The notes under the pieces were generated by a model, which saw only the letters and a list, made by a program, of their open reading frames with translations, ran no database searches and had not been told where the DNA came from. Below, piece after piece: positions 1 through 6,890 of a stretch of 9,306 bases of DNA. Source of the DNA: Candidatus Krumholzibacteriia bacterium. GTDB taxonomy: Bacteria; Krumholzibacteriota; Krumholzibacteriia; LZORAL124-64-63. A program made the translations under genes and the position numbers. The stretch is taken from positions 1-9,306 of the forward strand of contig DAOWLV010000093.1 of the NCBI GenBank assembly GCA_030643455.1, read 5' to 3'. How positions within the stretch are numbered: position 1 is the first letter of the stretch; each line of letters opens with the position of its first letter.

Positions 1-249
1 GCCTACATCGGCAAGGGTGTCATGGAAGTCTTCCTGATCATCCATTATTACGAGGCATGGCTGGCCTTCCTGGCCATCCTGATCTGGCACATGTACGGGG
101 TCATGTTCAATCCCCATGTGTATCCCATGAATCCCTCGTGGTTGACGGGCAAGATGCCCAAGGAGATGTTCGATATTGAGCATCCCGCGGCCCAGTCGCC
201 CGGTAACGTGGAAAAGGTCAAGCGCCTGGGACTCGAAAGAGACGTTTGA
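1..249 (+). CDS. C-terminal fragment of a cytochrome b-type membrane protein (partial at left edge)
   Basis: The frame is open from base 1 to a TGA at 247-249, giving the last 82 residues of a longer protein. The fragment holds one strongly hydrophobic helix (about residues 10-36) with two histidines, H15 and H30, that could be heme ligands. A soluble tail with the phrase NPHVYPMNPSWLTGK follows. From memory, this helix-plus-tail pattern is typical of cytochrome b/b6- or formate-dehydrogenase-gamma-like subunits, often fused to or encoded beside multiheme cytochromes c in anaerobic respiratory complexes. The likely role is electron transfer between the quinone pool and periplasmic or membrane redox partners. 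Substrate and partners cannot be known because the rest of the gene and any upstream operon lie outside the window. The strong terminator just downstream marks it as the last gene of its transcript. Confidence 0.7.
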   Translation, partial: AYIGKGVMEVFLIIHYYEAWLAFLAILIWHMYGVMFNPHVYPMNPSWLTGKMPKEMFDIEHPAAQSPGNVEKVKRLGLERDV

Positions 250-273
250 CCCTGTATTTCGGTTTCCTGTTTC

Positions 274-306
274 CCGGCCTCCCATTTGATGGGGGGCCGG
301 TTTTTT
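274..306 (+). terminator. Rho-independent terminator of the cytochrome b transcript
   Basis: A 10-bp stem with one G-U pair (274-283 with 291-300) encloses the 7-base loop ATTTGAT and is followed at once by six T (301-306). It starts 24 bases after the cytochrome b stop codon. This is a textbook intrinsic terminator. Confidence 0.9.
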
Positions 307-338
307 GGTGCGCCCAACCACAAAATCACTGATTTATC

Positions 339-362
339 CCCGGTTCCGGCTCAGGAACCGGG
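339..362 (+). terminator. Second hairpin, possible backup terminator or leader structure
   Basis: A perfect 9-bp inverted repeat, CCCGGTTCC (339-347) and GGAACCGGG (354-362), flanks the 6-base loop GGCTCA. ATTTTC follows, a weak T-tract. It lies between the strong terminator at 274-306 and the gene starting at 423. It could be a backup terminator or a structured element in the leader of the downstream gene. No clear promoter was found in 307-422. Confidence 0.4.
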
Positions 363-422
363 ATTTTCGGCCGAATCAGGGAGAGGAACCGGAGGGATTC
401 ACTTTTTTCCTGGGGTCGAAAC

Positions 423-3401
423 ATGCCATTTATCGAACAGATGCTCTTCGGGGTGGAAAACAATACCGACAGCCAGGGAAGATCCGTATTGTCCCAGTCT
501 CCCGGTATGAGCAGGGAAACGACGGATGAAATCGTTCGTCTTTGCAAGAACTGGGGGACGACACCTCCACTCGGTCTGGAACACCCCGCCCTGATGTCTT
601 TCCGCCTGAAATCGACCATGCCCTCGCTTGCCGGGAGCCTGTTCACGGTGATCAAGGTCAGCCGGGGTCTGAACCCCCTTTTCCACGCGGTGGTCCTGTC
701 GGAGGGTACATTCGCCACGTTCGAGCGCAATCCCTTCGCGGTGGCCCAGGCCGTGACCTTCTGTTCGGAATGGATCCCCCAATTGCAGCTTGAGCAGGAG
801 GAAATCAATTACGATAACCTGGTGCCGCTGGTCGACCCTCCCGCGAACAAGGGCGACATCGGCCTGGTCGATGAAGCCGTGCTCAAGCTCATATCCGAGA
901 AAAAGCTCACGTTGGCCATCGAACAGCCCTTGGCGCAGGGTGACCGGTGCATGGCTTTGATCATCGCCTGCATGCCCGAAAAAGACCGCAAGAATCTCCG
1001 TTTTGCCTCCTTTTCCCCTGGTGAGTCCAATAACTACACGCTGGTGGGCCTGTATACCGAAGGGTGCGTATACGCGGGCTGGCAGCGGATGATGATGGCC
1101 TGGATGGCGGGCGAGTACGTGGATGAAGTGGAAACCTATATTGTCCAGATAAGGGATTTTCTGGCGGCCGGGGATCTGGCCGGAATCAACCGGGTGAGTC
1201 AGCGGCATCTGTTTCGTGCCAAACCGGTTGCCGAGCCGATCAGCAATCCGCGGGTAGGAACCATTTCGGCCACCAAGCCGGTCCAGGGGACCGCGTCTGC
1301 GCATAGCAGGCCTTTTCGTCGTTCACCCGATACTCAGGTGGCCAGGACCCAGGTCACCAACCGTACCTCAGGGCCGGTGATGGAGGCCAAATCCCCGAAA
1401 CGCGGTCCGGTGAAGAAGAACAAGATGCCCGGCCCGATCGCCGTTTCTCGCCGCCGGATCTTTTCCCACAGCAAGTTGATCAGGATCGCTTTCCTGGTTC
1501 TCATCCTGGCTCTGTCCTACACCGCGGCGGTGATGTTGAAAGAGGGGAAGACCCTTGCTGAAAGCCTTGAATGGGCGAATCTGCAGGCAATCATGGGAGA
1601 GAAACCCAGGACTGAACGGGCGGCGACCCTGCTCGAAGTCATCGACGTGGGCGATGTCTACGCCCGCCAGGTTAAACTGATGAGCAGTTCCGGGAAAGGC
1701 CTGAATCTGTCGGTGGACAGGGGTCGGGTCAAAGCCCTGGGCAACCTGAGGGAGGAGGCAGCCGTGCCCCTGAACCAACAGGTGGAACTATTTGCCAAGC
1801 TGGCGGCGGACGGAATCCAGCAGGGCAGCCGGCCCGACCGTGAATCCCAACGGATGCAGGCTCTGGCCAACCAGGGCCAGGTCCTTGAAATCGAGTTGGC
1901 CCGCCTGGAGCTGGCCTGGTACTCCCTGGCCGGAAATGTGTTATGGGAGGACCTGCCCAGCCTCTCCGACGAGGCAGTGATCGCCCGTCGTGATTCCCTG
2001 GTAAAGGCGGAAGAGGGGGTTCTCGAAGAGGCCGATCTTGACCTGGGAACACAGGAAACGAGAACGGTCCTGGCCCAGGCCCAGGGGAACGTGGACGGGA
2101 TGGCTTCACTGTTGACCCTCTTCGAGGCCAAGTCCTGGTCGCTGGGATGGGAAAAGGACCTCGCCAGGGCGGCTGGTCAGGTTTCGACGTCAGCCAGCAG
2201 CATGACCCGCGCCTATGCCAACAGTGCGTTCGCTTTTCTCAGGCTCAAGAAGGCCGAAAGGAAAGGGGCCCAGACATCGCTGCCCTACCGTCGGGAATTG
2301 AAGGACCAGGTTTGGCCATCAGCTGAAATCAGGAGCAATCTGAGCAATCTGCGCGCACAGAGGGCCAGGTTCAAAAACCGGCCGGCCCCGTCCCTGTTGA
2401 CCGGCACGATCGACCTCTACTCGGCCCTGGAGAACCCCGTATCCCTGGCTGCGGAGGCGGAGAAATCCCCGCAGGTCCTGGTCGATCTGGCCGCCAACCG
2501 GGCAGTCCGGTTCCATCCGGGAGCCTACGAAGATTTTCTGGAGAGAATCAGGTACGAAGCCGCCCTGCTTGGGCTCCAGTGGTCGGATGATCCGGGGATG
2601 ATCGAGGACCATTTGTATTCAGGCGCCGACCGTGAACTGGTGATCCGTTTCCGGGACATGATGACCGTCAATCATTCGCCGGAAGTCTGGGATAGTCTGG
2701 GGGCATCGGCGGGGATACCGTTCCTGGCTCATTGGGCGGGACACCTTGGTGCCTTGGCTCAGGTCAAACTGACCAGCACTCGCGATGAATTCGACACTGC
2801 CTGGGTCGAATGTCGCAAGACCGCCGTCAAACTGCAGGGCGAAGTTTCCGCGGGCCGTGACTGGACAAAAACGTGGCTGGCCCTGAATGGCCAGGTCCAG
2901 GAGATTCTGGCGGCCCATGCCCTGGCACTGGCCGAAGATCAGGATCGGGCCGGCAAGATCGAGGATATCACCAATCTCGCAGTGGCCCTCAAGGCATCAC
3001 TTCCCATGGGGCTCAGGGGTGGGACCATTCGCCTGGACCAGGATCGCCTGCCGGATCCGACCAAGGCCATCATGGAAATCCATGTGGTTCCCGGGGGAAA
3101 AGTCTGGCGTTCAGGCATTTTCTACATCGGACCGGCTGCTCCCGAAGGCGTGGGCTGGGTAGGCACGGTTTCCCTGGAAAAAACCCTGGGCATCCTGCCC
3201 GGGCAGGGCCTCGAGATCAAAATCATTGCCGATAAAACGGATGAGAACCTGTTGACGGTCACGTGTCCGCCGCTGGCTGAAGGTACCGGGCCGGGCGGCA
3301 TGGTCCGGCCGCGATCCGGAGGCCGTGGATCCGTGAGTTTGAAGATCGATCAGGTCTACTGGAAGTCCCTGCGGGTTCCGGACCTGGGCATGATTTTCTG
3401 A
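423..3401 (+). CDS. Large single-pass membrane protein with GAP1-N-like N-terminal domain
   Basis: The product has 992 residues. Its N-terminus (about 1-250) resembles GAP1-N proteins (GTPase-associated protein 1, N-terminal domain), known from planctomycetes and from GTPase-centred conflict systems. The shared features, recognised from memory, are an opening IEQMLFG, SPGMS at 26-30, FHAVVLS at 87-93, NPFAVA at 103-108, and a later stretch with LRFASFSPG. A basic, Ser/Thr/Pro-rich linker follows (about 256-350, ending in RRR). Then comes one transmembrane helix (about 355-372). By the positive-inside rule the N-terminus is cytoplasmic and residues 373-992 are extracytoplasmic. That outer part is mostly helical (about 440-620 is rich in Leu, Ala, Glu and Gln) with a beta-rich end. 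The ATG at 423 is preferred because the family begins with an IEQ-type motif right after the start; the upstream GGGG is only a weak ribosome binding site. No GTPase partner is encoded nearby. Function is unknown; a role in signalling across the membrane is speculative. Confidence 0.7.
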   Translation: MPFIEQMLFGVENNTDSQGRSVLSQSPGMSRETTDEIVRLCKNWGTTPPLGLEHPALMSFRLKSTMPSLAGSLFTVIKVSRGLNPLFHAVVLSEGTFATFERNPFAVAQAVTFCSEWIPQLQLEQEEINYDNLVPLVDPPANKGDIGLVDEAVLKLISEKKLTLAIEQPLAQGDRCMALIIACMPEKDRKNLRFASFSPGESNNYTLVGLYTEGCVYAGWQRMMMAWMAGEYVDEVETYIVQIRDFLAAGDLAGINRVSQRHLFRAKPVAEPISNPRVGTISATKPVQGTASAHSRPFRRSPDTQVARTQVTNRTSGPVMEAKSPKRGPVKKNKMPGPIAVSRRRIFSHSKLIRIAFLVLILALSYTAAVMLKEGKTLAESLEWANLQAIMGEKPRTERAATLLEVIDVGDVYARQVKLMSSSGKGLNLSVDRGRVKALGNLREEAAVPLNQQVELFAKLAADGIQQGSRPDRESQRMQALANQGQVLEIELARLELAWYSLAGNVLWEDLPSLSDEAVIARRDSLVKAEEGVLEEADLDLGTQETRTVLAQAQGNVDGMASLLTLFEAKSWSLGWEKDLARAAGQVSTSASSMTRAYANSAFAFLRLKKAERKGAQTSLPYRRELKDQVWPSAEIRSNLSNLRAQRARFKNRPAPSLLTGTIDLYSALENPVSLAAEAEKSPQVLVDLAANRAVRFHPGAYEDFLERIRYEAALLGLQWSDDPGMIEDHLYSGADRELVIRFRDMMTVNHSPEVWDSLGASAGIPFLAHWAGHLGALAQVKLTSTRDEFDTAWVECRKTAVKLQGEVSAGRDWTKTWLALNGQVQEILAAHALALAEDQDRAGKIEDITNLAVALKASLPMGLRGGTIRLDQDRLPDPTKAIMEIHVVPGGKVWRSGIFYIGPAAPEGVGWVGTVSLEKTLGILPGQGLEIKIIADKTDENLLTVTCPPLAEGTGPGGMVRPRSGGRGSVSLKIDQVYWKSLRVPDLGMIF

Positions 3402-3440
3402 TCACCCCCTGCAACCCGGACGACATTCGTGCGTAATGAG

Positions 3441-3470
3441 AAGCGGGACCCGACAAGGAGTCCCGCTTTT
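3441..3470 (+). terminator. Terminator-like hairpin between the large membrane protein and the acidic exported protein
   Basis: A perfect 9-bp stem, AAGCGGGAC (3441-3449) with GTCCCGCTT (3460-3468), encloses a 10-base loop, and the T-run ends at 3470. It sits 40 bases after the stop of the large gene, so it should terminate that transcript. Only 28 bases separate it from the next start codon, too little for a complete sigma70 promoter plus leader. The next gene must therefore be reached by readthrough or from a promoter at or upstream of the hairpin, in which case the hairpin would act as an attenuator. Confidence 0.75.
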
Positions 3471-3498
3471 CTACATCCGGCTTTGCGGGAGGTTCACC

Positions 3499-3999
3499 AT
3501 GATGAAACGCCAACGAACAATTCCGGTCCTGATCGTGGGGCTTTTGATCCTGACCTTGCCGGCCATCCTCCTGGCCGATGAACCCGAGACCGCGGACAAC
3601 GAGACCATGATCATCGTCGTCGGTGACGACGGAGAGGAACTGACCATCGATATGGAGGCCGTCCATGAGATCATGGCCGAAGCGATGGAAGGTCTGGACG
3701 AGGTCATGGAGGAACTCGAGGACATGCAGCTGCAGGTCCGGCTGGGGAAGGACAACCGCCTGAACCTTTCCTACGACGACACGACATTCGAACTGGATCT
3801 GGACCAGATCATGACCCAGGTAGCGGTAGCCGTCCAGACGGGTTTCGATCAGATACATGTGGAAGACTGGACCGATTCCCGCGGCCGGTGGTCGGATGTT
3901 TCGGAGGATGATCTGCGCCAGGAACTGGATGACCTGAAAAAGGAAATGAAGGAACTGCGCAGGGAATTCAGGAAGATCAGGGATCCGGACGAGGATTGA
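3499..3999 (+). CDS. Small acidic exported protein with C-terminal coiled coil, unknown function
   Basis: The product has 166 residues. It begins with a classic signal peptide: basic MMKRQR, a hydrophobic core (about 8-25), and a likely signal peptidase I site after LLA at residue 26. The mature part is very acidic. Its first half has runs of Glu, Asp and Met that look helical, the middle looks beta-rich, and the end (from about SEDDLRQELDDLKKEMKEL) is a strongly predicted coiled coil of alternating charges. An in-frame ATG at 3436 exists, but it lies upstream of the terminator hairpin and would put 21 polar residues ahead of the signal peptide. The start at 3499 has GGGAGG at 3487-3492, 6 bases upstream. 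I recognise no family. It is probably a periplasmic protein. It follows the large membrane protein on the same strand but is separated from it by a hairpin. Confidence 0.75.
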   Translation: MMKRQRTIPVLIVGLLILTLPAILLADEPETADNETMIIVVGDDGEELTIDMEAVHEIMAEAMEGLDEVMEELEDMQLQVRLGKDNRLNLSYDDTTFELDLDQIMTQVAVAVQTGFDQIHVEDWTDSRGRWSDVSEDDLRQELDDLKKEMKELRREFRKIRDPDED

Positions 4000-4016
4000 G
4001 ATCACCGGAACCGAAT

Positions 4017-4055
4017 TCCCCCTTGGCCGCCGATGGCGCAAGGGGGATTTTTTTT
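4017..4055 (+). terminator. Strong Rho-independent terminator after the acidic exported protein
   Basis: A 9-bp outer stem, TCCCCCTTG (4017-4025) with CAAGGGGGA (4039-4047), carries an inner CGCC/GGCG stem and is followed by eight T (4048-4055). It begins 17 bases after the stop codon at 3999. It lies between convergent genes and could also form in the minus-strand selenoprotein transcript, whose stop is at 4060, but the minus-strand tail has no good T-run. Confidence 0.9.
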
Positions 4056-4059
4056 GGGA

Positions 4060-4287
4060 TCAACTCTTGAACTTGTCGATTTCCGCGAAGATCTCCGCCT
4101 CCTCCGGAAACCGGTCCAGGGCCTTCTTGGAGAAAACCAGATTCCGGTCGATTTCCACCTCGAAAACCCCACCTCCGGAGGCGATGAGTTCCGCTTCCAC
4201 CTGGTATCTGTCCCTGATGGCGCCCGCCAGACCGGAGGCACGTGGTTCGTAGTTTCAAACCTGGCAGTATTCGATGGTGATTTTCAT
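4060..4287 (-). CDS. SelW/Rdx-family selenoprotein with in-frame UGA (selenocysteine, CxxU)
   Basis: The start ATG is at 4287-4285, with AGGGAGG 6 bases upstream, and the stop TGA is at 4062-4060. Codon 11 is TGA (4257-4255). Read as selenocysteine (U), the frame gives 75 residues opening MKITIEYCQVUNYEPRASG, so U11 sits in a C8-Q-V-U11 redox motif. After the UGA the frame stays open for 64 codons and contains the Rdx hallmarks: GGGVFEVEID (about 38-47), LVFSK and DRFPEEAE. The length matches the SelT/SelW/SelH (Rdx) family of small thioredoxin-fold selenol oxidoreductases, whose exact substrates are generally unknown. If UGA were a true stop, only a 10-residue peptide would be made. A SECIS-like hairpin follows the UGA. 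The gene starts 22 bases after the dehydrogenase stop, with its ribosome binding site in that gap, so the two are very likely co-transcribed. The cell must also have SelA, SelB, SelC and SelD, which are not in this window. Confidence 0.9.
4222..4239 (-). promoter_or_regulatory. Candidate bacterial SECIS hairpin for UGA recoding
   Basis: On the minus strand, GCCTCC (4239-4234) pairs with GGCGGGC (4228-4222) around a five-base loop GGUCU (4233-4229). One C is bulged and there is one U-G pair. The loop begins 22 bases after the UGA at 4257-4255. From memory, the E. coli fdhF SECIS has the same GGUCU in its apical loop about 19 bases after its UGA, where the loop G and U contact SelB. The folding here was done by eye, with no energy calculation. 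Confidence 0.75.
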
Positions 4288-4309
4288 GGAGATCCTCCCT
4301 GAATGCTTA

Positions 4310-5485
4310 TCAGAACTGGATCAGCGGCTTGGGCCAGGCAGCGAGCGTATCTTCGAAGGAATCCGGGGAGAATTCGTCGATGTGAACGACCGCATCCTCA
4401 CCGCCGCCCAGGATGACGTCGGCGATCCTGTCCTGGATGCCGTTGGTGCGGTCCTCCAGGAGGTTGCGGGTAATATACCATGTTTCGAAGATCCGGCGAC
4501 CGATCACGCTGTGCAGGGTCAGGCCGTTGACGATCAACCGGTCGAAAGCCTGGATGTGGAAGTTGCCCTGTTTGAGCCCGAACAGGATCACGTCGCCGCC
4601 CCGCCGGGCCGACTGGATGGCGTTGTTGACGCTGGAATTGAAGCCAGCCATTTCCATGGAGACGTCGGGTCCGATACCACCGAAGGCGTCCCGCACATCC
4701 TTTACCAGTTCCTTGTCGGCGCTCCAGGCGTGGGGGGCCGAGCGCGAGAGATCCACGGGGATCACGTCGTCGGCCCCGAGCTCCTTGGCCATTTTAATGT
4801 TGTTGGGATTGGGTTCGATGCCGATGACCCGGGTGGCCCCCAGGGCCCGGGCCACCATGATCACGAACAGTCCGATGGTGCCGCAGCCGAAAACCGCCAC
4901 GGTCTTGCCGCGTAGATCGGCGGTCGTGCAGGCGTGCACCGCGTTGCCGAAGGGCTCCTGGAGGGCCGCGACCTTCATCTTGATCCTGCGGGGATTGGTG
5001 GGCCACAGCACGTTGGCAGGCAGTTTGATGTATTCGGCGAAACAGCCGTTGCGGCCGATGCCGATGATCACGTCCTGGCTGCAGATATGGGTCTGGCCGA
5101 TGCGGCACTGGTAACAGGTGCCGCAGATGATGTGGCTTTCGGTGGAAACGATGTCCTTGGGAGTGTAGCCGAACCGGGCGCGGGCCCGGGATCCGACCTT
5201 CACGATTTCGCCCACCATCTCATGGCCGATGATGCGTGTGGATTTTTTTTCCCGCTTGAGGCTGTCGAAGATCATGCCCTTGAAGGCGGTCCGGTTCCAG
5301 ATACCGCGGTCACTGCCGCAGAACCCGGCATAGATGACCTTGACCAGGACGTTGTCGCTGTCGCTGGAGTCGCTCGCCTCGTCCAGGCCTGGTGCGGGGG
5401 CCTCCACCTTTTTGAATCCCCTGGACTTGTCCCAGACCATGCTGGACTTGTCGAACACGAGGCATTTCATCATTTCAGCCGCCAA
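4310..5485 (-). CDS. Zinc-dependent medium-chain dehydrogenase, L-threonine 3-dehydrogenase-like
   Basis: The product has 391 residues and the MDR alcohol dehydrogenase layout. The N-terminal catalytic domain has zinc ligand C56 (FCGSD), H88-E89 (GHE) and E177 (EPFGNAVH). The structural zinc lobe is C121, C124, C127, C135. The Rossmann motif GCGTIG is at 200-205, and the acidic E224 suggests NAD rather than NADP. NGCFAEY (146-152), EPFGNAVH and IFETWY (332-337) match L-threonine 3-dehydrogenase (Tdh), which oxidises threonine to 2-amino-3-ketobutyrate. It is about 50 residues longer than E. coli Tdh, partly from a Ser/Asp-rich insert at about 34-45, so another polyol or amino alcohol substrate is possible. 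The start is a TTG with GGAGG 7 bases upstream; the first in-frame ATG (5473) is badly spaced. It lies 44 bases after parA and 22 bases before the selenoprotein gene, on the same strand. Confidence 0.85.
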   Translation of the reverse strand: MAAEMMKCLVFDKSSMVWDKSRGFKKVEAPAPGLDEASDSSDSDNVLVKVIYAGFCGSDRGIWNRTAFKGMIFDSLKREKKSTRIIGHEMVGEIVKVGSRARARFGYTPKDIVSTESHIICGTCYQCRIGQTHICSQDVIIGIGRNGCFAEYIKLPANVLWPTNPRRIKMKVAALQEPFGNAVHACTTADLRGKTVAVFGCGTIGLFVIMVARALGATRVIGIEPNPNNIKMAKELGADDVIPVDLSRSAPHAWSADKELVKDVRDAFGGIGPDVSMEMAGFNSSVNNAIQSARRGGDVILFGLKQGNFHIQAFDRLIVNGLTLHSVIGRRIFETWYITRNLLEDRTNGIQDRIADVILGGGEDAVVHIDEFSPDSFEDTLAAWPKPLIQF

Positions 5486-5497
5486 TTCACTACCTCC
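5486..5497 (-). promoter_or_regulatory. Ribosome binding site that selects a TTG start for the dehydrogenase
   Basis: On the minus strand GGAGG (5497-5493) lies 7 bases ahead of TTG (5485-5483), which is optimal spacing. The in-frame ATG codons at 5473 and 5470 would be 19 or more bases away and have only GGCGG upstream. The start is therefore called as TTG. Confidence 0.75.
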
Positions 5498-5529
5498 GAC
5501 TGACCCGATCTTCCTTCCGGCCGCAGGAA

Positions 5530-6792
5530 TCAGTTGATCCGTTTGTCACCTTCGGAATCGCGGTTCCAGTATCCCTCGTCCCAGTCTTCGTCCGATTTCT
5601 CATGATTGCCCCGGTTTTCCTCCTCGGCCAGCAGGTCGTCCAGGGAGACGATTTCCGGCACTGAAGGCTCCTCGAAGGAGGGTATGGACGGGGCTGCCTC
5701 TCCGGATTCCCCCAGATCGGCCAGGAAGCTTTCAAGTCCGCCCGCGGTGGGCATTTTCTGGGCGGGTGTATTCCCTGATTCATCGGCCTGCTCGTTGGAC
5801 ACGGGTCCGAGGGGATCGACGTGATCGGGAATGTTGGAGCCCCGCTGAAGTCCCATGGAATCCTCGACAAGACAGTATCGCTGAACGAACTCATCCGCCA
5901 GGTTGAAATAGGCGCGGCTGCCGGCTGACCGCCGATCGAAGATCACCGCGGGTTTGCCCCGCAGGGCCATCTCGCTCAGGCGAGTGGTACGGGGTACGGC
6001 GGTATCGAACAGGACATCCCCGAAATCATCCTGGGCCCGGGCGGCGACATGGCGGCCCATACGTGTGCGGGCGCTGGCCATGGTCAGGAAGATACCTTCC
6101 AGGACAAGGGGCCGGACCGGGTCAGAACCGGGGATGGATTGGTGGCCCGCGGCGTCACTTGGATAGACCCGCTCCCGAAAGGTATCCACGAACTCCAGGA
6201 GACTGTCCACGGAATCCCGGCAGAGTTCTTCGGCCTGCAGTGGCACGAGATAACTGTCCGAGGCCAGGAGGGCAGCTTTGGCCGAGGCGCCCAGGCCGGG
6301 AGGACAGTCGATGAGGATCGTGTCGTAGAGGTGGCGTGCCCGGTCGATTTGGCGGATGAAAGTGTCGGAGTCCCTCTCCATGGCCTTGAGGTAGGACTCT
6401 TCCTCCTCCAGTGTGAGGATCCGTGGCGAAATGAAAAAGAGGTCCTGCAGCGTGGAAGGGTGAACCATGTCAGTCAGGGATTGGTTGTCGGTGAAGATCC
6501 CGCTGAGGCAGGTGGTCAGTTCATGGGGCGAGACACCCAGGGTCAGGCAGACCCCGCACTGGGGATCCGTGCCGACGATCAACACCGTATGACCCGACAG
6601 GGCCAGCGCCGCACCGAGATTCACTGCCGAGGTGGTCTTGCCAACTCCGCCCTTGCGGCTGATGAAGCTGATCACCCGGCCTTCGACCGTGCCCCAGGGC
6701 GTGCGGCGCCGGGGCTGGAAATCGGGGTGGGTGATATTGGAGATGGGGGATTCCTTTTCCCCCTCATGGTCTATTGAATCCATTTCAGACAT
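5530..6792 (-). CDS. ParA/Soj-family ATPase with long acidic C-terminal tail
   Basis: The product has 420 residues. It carries the ParA/MinD deviant Walker A motif KGGVGKTT (47-54, with signature Lys K47), the Walker A' segment VGTDPQ (D76) and Walker B LIDCPPGLG (D162). Such ATPases dimerise on ATP, bind DNA nonspecifically or membrane, and position plasmids, chromosomes or protein complexes. Two parts are unusual. The N-terminal extension is about 40 residues and ends in PRRRTPWG. The tail of about 100 residues after the ATPase core is acidic and probably disordered, with two similar short motifs, LESFLADLGE and SLDDLLAEEE. No parB or other partner is adjacent; a metabolic dehydrogenase follows 44 bases downstream. 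The ATG at 6792 is chosen over an upstream TTG (6819) because AAGGAG lies 8 bases before it. The partitioned cargo is unknown. Confidence 0.85.
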   Translation of the reverse strand: MSEMDSIDHEGEKESPISNITHPDFQPRRRTPWGTVEGRVISFISRKGGVGKTTSAVNLGAALALSGHTVLIVGTDPQCGVCLTLGVSPHELTTCLSGIFTDNQSLTDMVHPSTLQDLFFISPRILTLEEEESYLKAMERDSDTFIRQIDRARHLYDTILIDCPPGLGASAKAALLASDSYLVPLQAEELCRDSVDSLLEFVDTFRERVYPSDAAGHQSIPGSDPVRPLVLEGIFLTMASARTRMGRHVAARAQDDFGDVLFDTAVPRTTRLSEMALRGKPAVIFDRRSAGSRAYFNLADEFVQRYCLVEDSMGLQRGSNIPDHVDPLGPVSNEQADESGNTPAQKMPTAGGLESFLADLGESGEAAPSIPSFEEPSVPEIVSLDDLLAEEENRGNHEKSDEDWDEGYWNRDSEGDKRIN

Positions 6793-6844
6793 TGAAGAAG
6801 CTCCTTGAAGTTGGGGCAAGTCCGAGAACCGGGAAGCTAACCCA

Positions 6845-6873
6845 CCAGGCCCTGGGAAATCAACCCCAACGTT
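6845..6873 (-). promoter_or_regulatory. Weak candidate promoter for the parA-dehydrogenase-selenoprotein run
   Basis: Between the elbB terminator and parA, the minus strand holds TTGATT as a possible -35 and TAGCTT as a possible -10, about 18 bases apart. Both match the sigma70 consensus poorly. Some promoter must lie in this gap if the upstream terminator works, but the exact site is uncertain. Confidence 0.25.
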
Positions 6874-6890
6874 GCAATAATCGCTGGGAG

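Noticed and set aside
399..1304. 301-residue open frame on the minus strand inside the large membrane protein gene
   Set aside because: It is antisense to the well-supported plus-strand gene, has no recognisable domain, and its composition (rich in His, Arg, Gly, Pro) is typical of a GC-rich shadow frame.
3977..4258. Two minus-strand open frames (93 and 79 residues) and a plus-strand frame (4033-4302) over the selenoprotein
   Set aside because: They are in frames other than the UGA-containing one, lack ribosome binding sites and family motifs, and run into the terminator hairpin. The SelW-like frame explains the region better.
4274..5503. Long plus-strand open frames (213, 233 and 189 residues) opposite the dehydrogenase
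   Set aside because: All are antisense to a gene with clear zinc and Rossmann motifs. Long antisense frames are expected at this GC content and no family was recognised in them.
6049..6777. 242-residue plus-strand frame opposite parA
   Set aside because: It is antisense to a ParA with all Walker motifs intact and resembles no protein family.
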